Source: Alloascoidea africana (lineage: Eukaryota; Ascomycota; Alloascoideomycetes; Alloascoideales; Alloascoideaceae). From it: a DNA stretch of 50,395 bases. Shown one piece after another: positions 20,881 to 29,764 of the stretch (positions are counted from its first letter, which is position 1; each line of letters begins with the position of its first letter). The translations under genes and the position numbers were made by a program. The stretch covers positions 1 to 50,395 of the forward strand of contig JAKTTT010000097.1 of the NCBI GenBank assembly GCA_030581615.1, in the 5' to 3' direction. Under the pieces are notes generated by a model, which was not told the origin of the DNA, made no database searches, and was given only the letters and a program-made list of their open reading frames with translations.

Positions 20881-21894
20881 TCATTGTAATCCTTTGCCTT
20901 TCTGCTCAGGAACAAGAGCAATAACCTTGCCCGTTTTCAAGTAAGATTTTATGTTTTCAATAACAAATGTTTCCATCTTGTGATGTGTTTCCACCGTCTG
21001 CGTTCCCATGTGAGGCAATAGAAGGACATTGCCATTCTTTAGCAAGCCTGAATGGACTTGCGGCTCATGCTCAAAAACATCAAGGCCAACTGTGGACACT
21101 TTCCCACTTGCAAGGGCATCGACAAGATCCTGTTCCTCGATCACAGCTCCTCTTGCTGTATTGATGATTATTACACCATCCTTACACTTGTCCAGTTTTT
21201 CCTTGTTCATGAAATGCCTGGTTTCAGCATTAAGCGGGATGCTAAGTGATACGATATCAGACTCGGACAATAACTCATCAAGCTCAACATATACAGAATC
21301 CTTCTCAAGTTCTGGAGGCAGTCGATGTCGATTATGATAAAGCACTTTTTGGAACTTCAAGGGTGCTATCCTGTCACGGATCGCCCTTCCAATTCCGCCC
21401 ATGCCGATTATGCCCAGTGTTTTTCCTTCAGGATCATGACCGAATGGTACACCCTTATTAAAGTCGCCGCGTCTTAGGGCTTTCTCGGCAATTGAAAATT
21501 GTCTTATGGCACCCAACAACAGGTACAAATGTGTATCTGCTGTTGCATCGTTTACAATATCCGGAACGTTGGAAATTTGAATGCCCAGTTTGGTGAAGGG
21601 ATCGACCTCAATGTTGTCATAACCGGCTCCAAAATGACAAATGGCTCGTAAACTAGGTGGAACAAACTGCGATAGTTCTTGATCGAACTTGCCGGTTATG
21701 GCTCCAGATCCGTGGTAGATAGCCACTATGTTGGAGTATTTCGACTGAAGATTCTCTAGAAACTCTTTTCTTGATCTGGACTCCATCGTTGCTAGGTCCG
21801 CAATCTCGCCCAAACGACTCCATTCCTCGCTTGCATAGTCAATGTCTCCGATAAGCAATACCTGGGGTTTTAGATCAGTAGTGACTTGAGTCAT
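20881..21894 (-). CDS. GOR1: D-2-hydroxyacid dehydrogenase / glyoxylate reductase
   Basis: This 337-residue intronless gene encodes an NAD(P)H-dependent reductase of the D-isomer 2-hydroxyacid dehydrogenase family, likely glyoxylate or hydroxypyruvate reductase as in S. cerevisiae Gor1. The Rossmann glycine motif is GIIGMGGIGRAI. The catalytic triad is visible: Arg in INTARGAVI, Glu in GLDVFEHEP and His in LLPHMGTQT. The N-terminal substrate-side segment ICHFGAGYDNIEVD is also typical. The length matches the family (about 330-350). The C-terminus (KGKGLQ) has no peroxisomal signal, so a cytosolic or mitochondrial site is more likely. Formate, glycerate and phosphoglycerate dehydrogenases share the fold, so the exact substrate is inferred. 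Confidence 0.82.
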   Translation of the reverse strand: MTQVTTDLKPQVLLIGDIDYASEEWSRLGEIADLATMESRSRKEFLENLQSKYSNIVAIYHGSGAITGKFDQELSQFVPPSLRAICHFGAGYDNIEVDPFTKLGIQISNVPDIVNDATADTHLYLLLGAIRQFSIAEKALRRGDFNKGVPFGHDPEGKTLGIIGMGGIGRAIRDRIAPLKFQKVLYHNRHRLPPELEKDSVYVELDELLSESDIVSLSIPLNAETRHFMNKEKLDKCKDGVIIINTARGAVIEEQDLVDALASGKVSTVGLDVFEHEPQVHSGLLKNGNVLLLPHMGTQTVETHHKMETFVIENIKSYLKTGKVIALVPEQKGKGLQ

Positions 21895-22495
21895 TTTTGA
21901 GAAACTTGACGTTAGTCTGGCGGATTGTAGATCGTAGGAAGCGCAAGGTTACTACCCGATAGGAGTTTTGGTCTACCAATACAACCCAAAACTTCAACCA
22001 ACTCAATAAACACAAGAAGCATCAGCTATGTCATCATACTAAAATCATCACTAAAACGTAAAGCGGCAAGGATTTATGCGTTACTGTTAAGGATTACAGA
22101 ATTTACAAAGAAACGGCTATCAAAGTTTTAAGAAATGTAGTGACTAACCTATTAGCATCCCCTATCTTTTAGAGCATCTCTTGTTCTTCAAAGAAGCAAT
22201 GTAGGAGAGCGGCGTTCAAAGAAATCCACAAAAAAAAGCTTGACAAATCGTTTAATCATAACCAGGAGAGCAAAATGATACTCTGATCAATCTACAGAAT
22301 GTCAAGGAACACAAAGTTGTATTGCCTAGCATTCACTTTTAGTATCTATTTCAGTGCTTAATATTTTCCTTTCGTCTTTTATTCTCTCTAACTCTAAGCC
22401 AAACTATACCTTTATTCTTCACGTTTGAAGAAACTATGTACATACAATCAACAATCGTCTTGGTCCTGGTAATTAGCCCAGATTTTCGAGTGTCC
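21895..22495. other. Intergenic region between the GOR1-like gene and BOL3
   Basis: This is 601 bases. It should hold the GOR1-like promoter on its left side and the BOL3 3' untranslated region on its right. No gene is seen. Confidence 0.5.
22435..22442 (-). promoter_or_regulatory. Puf3 recognition element in BOL3 3' flank
   Basis: On the minus strand TGTACATA occurs 53 bases past the BOL3 stop codon and matches UGUANAUA exactly. BOL3 encodes a mitochondrial protein, the class of target Puf3 is known to bind. Confidence 0.55.
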
Positions 22496-23021
22496 TTACT
22501 CTGATGCTTTCGTCCGCAACTGGAGTCCATGCCATTTGGAAATCTCCTCTGCCAGCACTTGGTTCACGAGCCTATGCTGCTTTATCATCGTAAGACCCTT
22601 AAACTTGGGTGAATGCACAGTTATAGCAAACATCGATCCGCATCCTCCTGTTATTCCCCAGCGTTAGTTATTGGGAGATGGTGATAGGCTTGTGAAAAAA
22701 AGATAGTTTGGACATACCAGAAACATCTCGCACATCTAACGCACTTGGCTCAAACTCTTTCAATAATGTGTAGTATATCTTTTGCTCATATTCATCCATG
22801 CCCTCAGGGGTCTGTTCTGAAGCGTTCGTTTTGGCTGATGAGTAACACCGATTAGGCACCCTAACGATTCCCATACTTGGTTGGTGCACTGTTGCTGACT
22901 GTGAACTGTTCAAGCCAGGCACACATGCCAGCAGCTTGTTTGATCTTGAAGTCAGACTCTGTGCTAATGCTGAGGGGACACGGCTTCGCAATAGAGCTCC
23001 ACTACTTCTAAGCTTCAGCAT
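22496..23021 (-). CDS. BOL3: Mitochondrial BolA-like protein (Bol3/Aim1)
   Basis: Mitochondrial BolA-like proteins act with Nfu1 in delivering 4Fe-4S clusters to enzymes such as lipoate synthase and succinate dehydrogenase. There are two exons, 22718-23021 and 22496-22647, with a 70-base intron (22648-22717; donor GTATGT, branch ACTAAC, acceptor ACAG), giving 151 residues. The spliced junction rebuilds the diagnostic DVSGGCGSMFAITVHSPKF, followed by LVNQVLAEEISKWHGLQLRT, both hallmark BolA3 sequences. The N-terminus MLKLRSSGALLRSRVPSAL is basic, Ser/Arg/Leu-rich and lacks acids, a good mitochondrial presequence. An in-frame ATG further upstream would lengthen it into the divergent promoter and is less likely. 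CTG codes for a conserved leucine here, supporting the standard code. Confidence 0.88.
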
Positions 23022-23232
23022 TTTCCTCCTTCTCTGGGGCTTGATCTTCGAACAGGAGTGGTTATAAAGATTGACTCTGGGCAAAGCGAGCACTGTTCCC
23101 GGAACACCAGCCCGAAACTTCCGGAGTCCGGTGCGAACAGCCCGGCAGCCGTTCATCCGTACACCCCCTCCTCCTCCGATTAGAGCTGGCAACTCTATCA
23201 CGAATTGGGAAGCCCAAACTCAAAGCCTTTCG
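23022..23232. promoter_or_regulatory. Divergent promoter BOL3 / tail-anchored protein
   Basis: This 211-base stretch separates the BOL3 start from the first ATG of the rightward gene. From 23071 it is open in the rightward frame without an ATG, so part may be translated from a near-cognate codon (see findings). Confidence 0.5.
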
Positions 23233-25188
23233 ATGCGACAACAGTCGTTGCTGGTTCACGAAGATGGCGATGGGGGCAGAGAGAGCGGCGGCAGCTTGAA
23301 CGGGACCATCCACGGTCGAAGTCACAGCCAGGCAGCTTTTGATTCCTTTTTTTCTAGACAGAAGCAAGGACCCTTATCAAAAATACCGCCTTTCCAGCTG
23401 CTTCTGCCAGGCAAGAAAAGAAACACCGCTTCCACCCCGAAGCCTCCACCTCTCACCTTAGCTGCTTCTGGGCCGGATGTGCTGAAACAGCAAGTGAATA
23501 GCCCCGGAACTGCCTCTATGGACGTTCACCAGAGTGGGCAAGGACATTGGGTCGTGTCCTCTAAGCAAAGACACCACAGTGCTGGTACAATTCCCAGTTG
23601 GGACAATGCTACAACTTTTCAGCCAACCCCAGTCTCAGTGGCACACTCCAATTGGCCTAAAGATAGAACTGGGTCTGCAATCGAGTTGAGCTGTAGTCAT
23701 GAGGGAAATGAGCATGATGATGATCCGACCAGTCTTGAGTTTTATGGCCTGAAGACGAAACATGGCGAGGTTCAGGTTCTTCCTTCTTCAGCGACAAGAT
23801 CAGCAGCCAACTCAAAGAAGATGGCCAAAAACAGCGAGTCCTTCACTCCGACCTTTTCTTCCCCTCAGAGACGTTCCATGCCCAATAATTACTCAAAATC
23901 TAAATTGGAAAGTACCATTCCTTCAGAAAATCACCTTTTAGGGCCCAGAGATGGCCTCCCATCCACACCTCCTGGGTACATGCCTTCTTTAAAGGGACCC
24001 AAGTCGGGTGCCAAATCTAGATTGAGCTTGCCTTCACTCGTGCTTACTCCACCATCCGAAATTAAAGGAGAAAGAGAGGAAATTGCTGGTGTTTGTCAAA
24101 CGCCAATCTCAACCCCTCCTATGACTGCCACAGAACATAAATCTGATCACGAAAACCATAACAAGAGAATCAGTTTGATTCCTTCTTTTCAAGAGTATCA
24201 ACGGCAGAAATTGATATCTGATGCACGGCAAAGCTCTATTGGAGGCTTTCCCAGATCTATTTCTTATACTTCCATAACACAGCTACAACCCCAACAACTA
24301 GTGAGCAATAGCGTTGCAAGTAGTCGATCTTCTTCACCTGTTATAGAAAGCCATGATACAATCGAGAGAAGAAGCAGCAGCGCAAGGGATAAAAGCGAGT
24401 TTCGGACATCTAAGTCTGAACATGAAGATAAAGAGCCCACTGGCAGTGTCGATCTTGGTCATGCCAAGTTCAACTCTGACCGTCGGATGTCTCAAGATAT
24501 TCAACTTTTGGAATGCATTGTGGGGTCTGGTGAACGCGAACGAGATGCAAAATGGTCAGGTGGAATATTGAGTCCCAAGCTAGAAAAGCTCCTAAATATG
24601 ACAGAAGCCAAGTTGGAGCCTTCTTTTTCTAAAGTGGAGATCGATCTGAACGAGGAGCAGCATGCTTTGGAATTGTCAATTAAGAGCATTCAATCAATCG
24701 ACTTTAAAATACGGGAGCTGAGAAAGGCTCTTTTACGTGACACTATGACCATATCTTTACGTGACTTGGAACGCTCACGAATCGCTGAGCGAAGAGAATC
24801 TGAGACCAGTGGTGGTGCAAAGGAAAAGAAGTTTACAGAACAAGCTTCAGAAGCTAAACTCAGTTCCGAAACAGAAGCTCTTTTTGACATGGAGGATTCA
24901 TTAAAATCTCTTTTAGACTTGGAAGCAAGAATGACACAAGCAAAATCAAAACTTTTGTTATACAAAGAAAAGCTCGACAATTGCGAAATAGAGATTTCGA
25001 AATTAGAAAAACAGAAAGTAATACAAGTTCAAAAACAACATGAGAAATCAATTTTTCATGTGGTTGTTATCCTCATTGGAGTTATCGTCATGGTGTCTTT
25101 TGGGATTTTCTGTCTTTGGAATTATCTAGTCAGTAGTAACAGCAATGTATCAGAGATGTATCTAAGAAAGGAAGAAATGAAAAGTTGA
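23233..25188 (+). CDS. Tail-anchored coiled-coil membrane protein, possibly Frt1/Hph1-like
   Basis: From the first ATG at 23233 the product has 651 residues. The first 450 or so are Ser/Pro-rich and probably disordered. Coiled-coil segments follow near residues 470-530 and 560-605 (for example LDLEARMTQAKSKLLLYKEK). A single transmembrane helix sits at about residues 608-633 (FHVVVILIGVIVMVSFGIFC), with only about 18 residues after it: tail-anchored topology. In S. cerevisiae the ER proteins Frt1/Hph1 and Frt2 have this build and are calcineurin substrates. PSLVLT in the disordered part loosely resembles a PxIxIT calcineurin docking site. The orthology is inferred from architecture only. It is divergent from BOL3 and convergent with GPI18. 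Confidence 0.7.
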   Translation: MRQQSLLVHEDGDGGRESGGSLNGTIHGRSHSQAAFDSFFSRQKQGPLSKIPPFQLLLPGKKRNTASTPKPPPLTLAASGPDVLKQQVNSPGTASMDVHQSGQGHWVVSSKQRHHSAGTIPSWDNATTFQPTPVSVAHSNWPKDRTGSAIELSCSHEGNEHDDDPTSLEFYGLKTKHGEVQVLPSSATRSAANSKKMAKNSESFTPTFSSPQRRSMPNNYSKSKLESTIPSENHLLGPRDGLPSTPPGYMPSLKGPKSGAKSRLSLPSLVLTPPSEIKGEREEIAGVCQTPISTPPMTATEHKSDHENHNKRISLIPSFQEYQRQKLISDARQSSIGGFPRSISYTSITQLQPQQLVSNSVASSRSSSPVIESHDTIERRSSSARDKSEFRTSKSEHEDKEPTGSVDLGHAKFNSDRRMSQDIQLLECIVGSGERERDAKWSGGILSPKLEKLLNMTEAKLEPSFSKVEIDLNEEQHALELSIKSIQSIDFKIRELRKALLRDTMTISLRDLERSRIAERRESETSGGAKEKKFTEQASEAKLSSETEALFDMEDSLKSLLDLEARMTQAKSKLLLYKEKLDNCEIEISKLEKQKVIQVQKQHEKSIFHVVVILIGVIVMVSFGIFCLWNYLVSSNSNVSEMYLRKEEMKS

Positions 25189-25675
25189 TTTCAATTTCTT
25201 TTGGCTTTTTTTTTTTGGCTTTAGAATTTAATGTATACTTTTTTGTTTTTTGTTGTGGCGCAAGAAAGGGCATTAATTATTGAAGAATCTTGTATCTATG
25301 AAGAAAGCAAAAATTTCAAATAAAAGTATTAAAAGAAATCATTCCAACGAAAATAGTAATCCATTCGCTGAGGCTTAGAAAATTACAAAATTTCTATCAA
25401 CAAACTTATGGACTGCGACAATGGAATTCTAGTCTTGTACTACTACTTTCCCTCAAAATCACAAATTCATGCGGTTTAAACAAAAAACTAACGCTATACA
25501 TGTATGCTAGATATGAACAAGATTGTCATTTATCATGGTTACTATCATGGAGAATAGCACCCAATTAAAATGTCAATCTAACAAAGCCAAAAAACAACAA
25601 GAATAAAAACCGACAAACCTGATAGAAATAGATAATTTTTATGGAAAAAATAAATAAAAAAGATCAAGATCAAGA
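25189..25675. other. Convergent intergenic region
   Basis: This is 487 AT-rich bases between two 3' ends, with a T-run right after the first stop codon and a short GATCAA triplication at about 25660-25679 bordering the GPI18 stop. No gene is seen. Confidence 0.5.
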
Positions 25676-26998
25676 TCAAGCTGGAGGGAGGAATGCACTG
25701 TAGAGTGCGGCCTGAATAAAAGACCACGAGACAAAGTACCCAACAATAACTTTCCCCTTCATTCCCTGGGCGTTTTTATTCCTCGTGAGGCTCGCTTTTA
25801 CAGTCAAATCCGCAACGTACCAGTAAATAACGGGTAACGAGGACGCCAGCCGCGTAAGAATTTGTGCATGTAACAAGAAAACTGCCATTACCAGCAAAGC
25901 ATATTGCACATATATTATGGGAAAGGCAATTGAAAAAGGATAGGTATGAGAATAATGATAAGAGGAGCCCAGAATCAGTAAGGCGGTTGGTAGAGCAAAT
26001 ATAAAATTCGGAATGTTGCTAACCGTCCAGTAATTTAAAAACCCAATGTTCCAATATTTGGCCTGAATGTATTGATAGATCGAAGGGATCGAGTTCAAAC
26101 ACCATTCTCCCCGGACTGGACAAAACTCTGTAAATGGGATATACTGCATGTAAACGAAAGCTGAGATCATGAGGAGTCCTGCAATAACGGAGCAAATGAA
26201 TTCTCTGAATTTGACAGTTGGAATAGTCTCGATACAGTCATAGAGATATATTATGCCCCATAGGATTCCATTAGATCTTACAAAAAGGGCAATTGCAAAC
26301 ACCACTCCTGAAATCATGTACAGGTAAATGTTTGAAATAGACGCAGACAGGGAAAGAAACGGATCGTATTTGAACGAAAGGTGCCGTAGGTATAGTGCTG
26401 TGAAGGATAACAATGCAAACAAGGACTCTGTATAACCGCTTGACAAAAACACGCCCGCAGGACTGAGACAGTAGAGCATGGCTACAATGGCAGGGAATTC
26501 TGAGTTGGAAGATCTGGTATTGTGAAGATGAGTTCGTTCAAACATCGAGTCTGTAAGCCAATAGAGCAGAATTGTAGCCAACCAATGACTGACATTCGCT
26601 ATCGCAATAGCCACCGCCGCGTAAACGTACAAATCACCATAAGAGTCAAGTACTTCAAATGCTTCAAACCTGTCGATTAGAAACTGTGCTATAACTTGAA
26701 TAGCTTTAGGATAGACGTAGCCAAATGCCCATTCGTGTTCGTATTCATGACCTCTTTTCGCTATGCTTGCAAAATAAACCATATCCCAATTCGTCATCCG
26801 GCGAATCAATTTCATCAAAGGCTGAATGTACCATTTTTCATTATCCCCGATGAAGTTGTAGAATCTTTCACCATCTATAGTATCGAAAAGAATATTCGTT
26901 GAGGTATCGTATTGTGTAGGAGTGAAGAGCACAATCGAGAAGATTACTAACTTCACAGCAATAAACAAGCCCGTTATTTTTATTAGCGCATGGACCAT
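25676..26998 (-). CDS. GPI18: GPI mannosyltransferase 2 (PIG-V family)
   Basis: Gpi18 adds the second mannose to the glycosylphosphatidylinositol anchor precursor in the ER lumen and works with Pga1. The 440-residue protein (S. cerevisiae about 433) has many hydrophobic helices starting at residue 4. The family signature after the first helix is present: NWDMVYFASIAKRGHEYEHE with the conserved WD pair and acidic loop, then WAFGY. Other PIG-V features are LSPAGVFLSSGYTESLFALL and RSNGILWG. A luminal cysteine loop reads FCPVRGEWCLNSIPSIYQYI followed by WNIGFLNYWT. It is intronless. It lies upstream of VAC1 in transcription terms only as a same-strand neighbour; there is no sign of shared regulation. 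Confidence 0.9.
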   Translation of the reverse strand: MVHALIKITGLFIAVKLVIFSIVLFTPTQYDTSTNILFDTIDGERFYNFIGDNEKWYIQPLMKLIRRMTNWDMVYFASIAKRGHEYEHEWAFGYVYPKAIQVIAQFLIDRFEAFEVLDSYGDLYVYAAVAIAIANVSHWLATILLYWLTDSMFERTHLHNTRSSNSEFPAIVAMLYCLSPAGVFLSSGYTESLFALLSFTALYLRHLSFKYDPFLSLSASISNIYLYMISGVVFAIALFVRSNGILWGIIYLYDCIETIPTVKFREFICSVIAGLLMISAFVYMQYIPFTEFCPVRGEWCLNSIPSIYQYIQAKYWNIGFLNYWTVSNIPNFIFALPTALLILGSSYHYSHTYPFSIAFPIIYVQYALLVMAVFLLHAQILTRLASSLPVIYWYVADLTVKASLTRNKNAQGMKGKVIVGYFVSWSFIQAALYSAFLPPA

Positions 26999-27343
26999 CC
27001 TATTTTTTTTTCTTTCTGTCTTAACTGCTTCTGCTTCTTCAAGCCGCTACATTCAAAACGAGAGCTGTTTCGTGAAGAGTGTTTGGGTGAAAAAAAAGGT
27101 AAAGACAATGAATCGCGTTGTCGTGGCAACCATAATCCTTTTCCTCAAATGTGAATTTAACACAAATAAAGATAAGTCACAAAGAACAATTGAAAAACTT
27201 GAGGACAACGAAATCAAAACTGGCACTTGCTCCAAAAGAGATTAGCCAACGTTAACTGTCTAAAATATTACCTATAACTCCTATGCTTATTAAATGTAGA
27301 AACAAAGAAAGAAAAGGGGGGGAAAAATGAATGCAAAAAGGCA
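26999..27343. promoter_or_regulatory. GPI18 upstream region and VAC1 3' flank
   Basis: This 345-base stretch separates two leftward genes. A purine-rich run (AAAGAAAGAAAAGGGGGGGAA) occurs near 27305-27326, close to the VAC1 stop. No gene is seen. Confidence 0.45.
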
Positions 27344-29340
27344 TTAAAAACCATCACTACCGAGCTTAGATTTCAAGTCATCAACAACAGCTTGTAAATC
27401 CTTCAAACTCGTTTGCAAAGGGGGTATTTCATCGAATTTTCTTTTTTTGTTGGCTGATGAGATCATCTCTTCGACAAGAAATTTCTGTTCTTCCATTACC
27501 ATAAGTTGTTCTCTTAGAGATTCGATTTCGGATTGGGGCAGGCTTGAACTTTTTGGCTCCTTGACATCTTTGTCATCTATGCTTGGGGTTGTACTTGTGT
27601 CATTTAGGCTCTGTTCCTCTTGATCGTGTTCATCCAACAGTTGAGATAGAGTTACTTTTGCGGCTTTTGGCTCGGGTGTAGCGGATCGACTACTGGTAAT
27701 AGAACTCGATAAACTAGAAGATTTGCTATGGCTGCCTTTATTCTTGAGACTTTTCGGAAGTGATTTTAAAGGCAGCATATGGTCCTGTAAGAAAACCACA
27801 GCCATGGAATAAATCATCTTCTTTAGCCGTTTTTCAGTTTCCGTTTCAACATGGCATTTTAGAATCTCCCTTGAAATCTTGTCAAACTGTGCAAAAGTAT
27901 CCAGTAGTCGTGAGCGCAATCGATTCACTGTATGTAATTTTTCAAGCGATCCAATCGAATCTGGGTCTTCAACCAGAGTTTTATACCCAACTTCAAACTT
28001 GGGAAGTAAAATGGCAATAACCGTCCTACAGTTTGCCAAATGCTGATAGTGCTGGAGTAATGGTGCCTGAGGTTTCTCAACATCCTTGCTAAAGTTCCTT
28101 CTTGCAAATAACACATCTTTGCATTTTCGACACAGGCGAATTCCATCTGATTCGCCTCCGTTTCCAGGAGGTATTTCAGGAATCACTTTTTTTCCAAGTT
28201 GCTCCTGTAATATGGTTAGAGGAACTTCTCTTGAGCAACCTGTGCCATGATCAGCACAAATCACAATACCACACGTTCTACAGTGATGCTTCCGTAATGT
28301 TAGGTTGTTGAAAGTACGTGTACAAATTGGACACGAGTCAACTTCTCCATCTTTTTGCCAGAAAACCACCTCTTTTTCAAAATTCCTCCGCTTTGTAATG
28401 TTTGCCCAGCTGAACAAGGTTGCCAGCTTTACGTCATCGAAAGGCGCCATCTTTTCATCAATCGTTACAATCTGATCCACCAATTTCTGTATGCGTTTCT
28501 CAAGTTGATTCCGATCGATATCCTGCCTGTCGATTTTCGTCTGTCGTAGCTTTTTGAACTCTGATGTACGATCGATAGAAACACCTGTGGAATCGGTGTA
28601 TCCTGGCCGCGCTTCGTAGCATGTCCTACAAGCCCTGCTCCATACACCCTTTTCTGGGTCGTGTTCCGCAGATGGAGAAAGTTTTATTCGATATGGGGTA
28701 TGTTCATTGCAATACAGTTTCCCGCATTTCCGGCAGTTTTGACGTCCTGTGTGGGAATCCAGAACCTTGCCACAGGTATTTTCAGAACAGTAGTTGAGTC
28801 CATTTCGCTTAAGCCGTTGCCAGTGTGCTCTCGTAACAAGCGTTTCAGAACCATTATTATTATTATTTTTTTTGTTATTATTACTGGATTTTCTCTTGTT
28901 GGCATTCTGTCTGCCGTTTAGATTTAGATAGTTGGGACTGCCACCAGATGAATATCCATCGTTCTCAGCATCCGTGATATCAAGGAAAAGATCAAACTGG
29001 CCAAACTTTTTCTGTTTCAGTAAATCAGTGGTGACCTTTGGTAACTTTTTCGCTTTTTCAAACCATGTCTTTATCACTGGGTCAATCACGAATGTGTCCT
29101 CTTCTACTACCATGTGAACATCATCTATATGACTTTTTATTTCACCCACTCTGGTGGTTAGTTATAAACTTATAGGGAAAGCAAGAAAAGAAGGGGGAAA
29201 AAAAATTAAAACACTAACCGGTTCAGCTGTAGAAGCGTAACCATCTTTTCGTTGCATATCGGGCAGATGAGTTCAACCTCTTCGTCTTCCTCCGTATCAT
29301 TTTCCAACGCCTGTGACGTCCTTTGACTATTTTGTGACAT
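27344..29340 (-). CDS. PEP7: FYVE-domain endosomal tethering protein Vac1/Pep7
   Basis: Vac1/Pep7 links PI3P, the Rab5-type GTPase Vps21 and the SM protein Vps45 in Golgi-to-endosome transport. There are two exons, 29219-29340 and 27344-29150, with a 68-base intron (29151-29218; donor GTTAGT, branch AACTAAC, acceptor CCAG), giving 642 residues. The intron splits an N-terminal C2H2 finger (LICPICNEKM, then HIDDVH). A first FYVE-like finger covers about residues 162-219 (CRKCGKLYCNEH). The second, at about 314-390, carries the PI3P-binding RKHHCRTCG with flanking zinc ligands CPIC and CRKCKDVLF. A C-terminal coiled coil ends in the ELQ-rich helix typical of Rab binding. The frame is open further upstream to an ATG at 29538, which would add 66 residues; the later ATG gives the finger nearer the terminus as in known homologues. 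Confidence 0.87.
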
Positions 29341-29764
29341 GCTGTGGCTAAGATTAGGCTTTCTGATACCTTTTTTCCCCCTCGCTTTTCCAACAGCCAA
29401 GTCAAGGGATTTCGTCTGGATGATGGCGATGAAGTTTGTTGGCGGTATGGGGCACAATTGATGATCTTGTACCCCAGCGTGTAACACTCGGTCCGTGACC
29501 ACAATTACAGCACCCCGATAATAATAACACAGAGTCAAAACATGGATGGAAGCTTGTCTAAAACCTGTTTATGGCATGTTTCAGAAGTGTAAGCTATAGC
29601 GAGATAATCGATCAGAATTCACGAAAGATGTTGCTATTTTGTTCCATTGTTCGATGGATTGGGGGGGTGATAGCACCAGGGTAGCGCTTGATTTAGCTCT
29701 ACTAGAAGGTGAAGGACAGTAATTCATTTTTGTTAAACTACAGATCTTATCTATTCCAGATACA
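29341..29764. promoter_or_regulatory. VAC1 upstream region and AKR1 3' flank
   Basis: This is 424 bases between two leftward genes. Apart from the possible N-terminal extension of VAC1 (open frame to 29538), nothing is seen. Confidence 0.45.
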
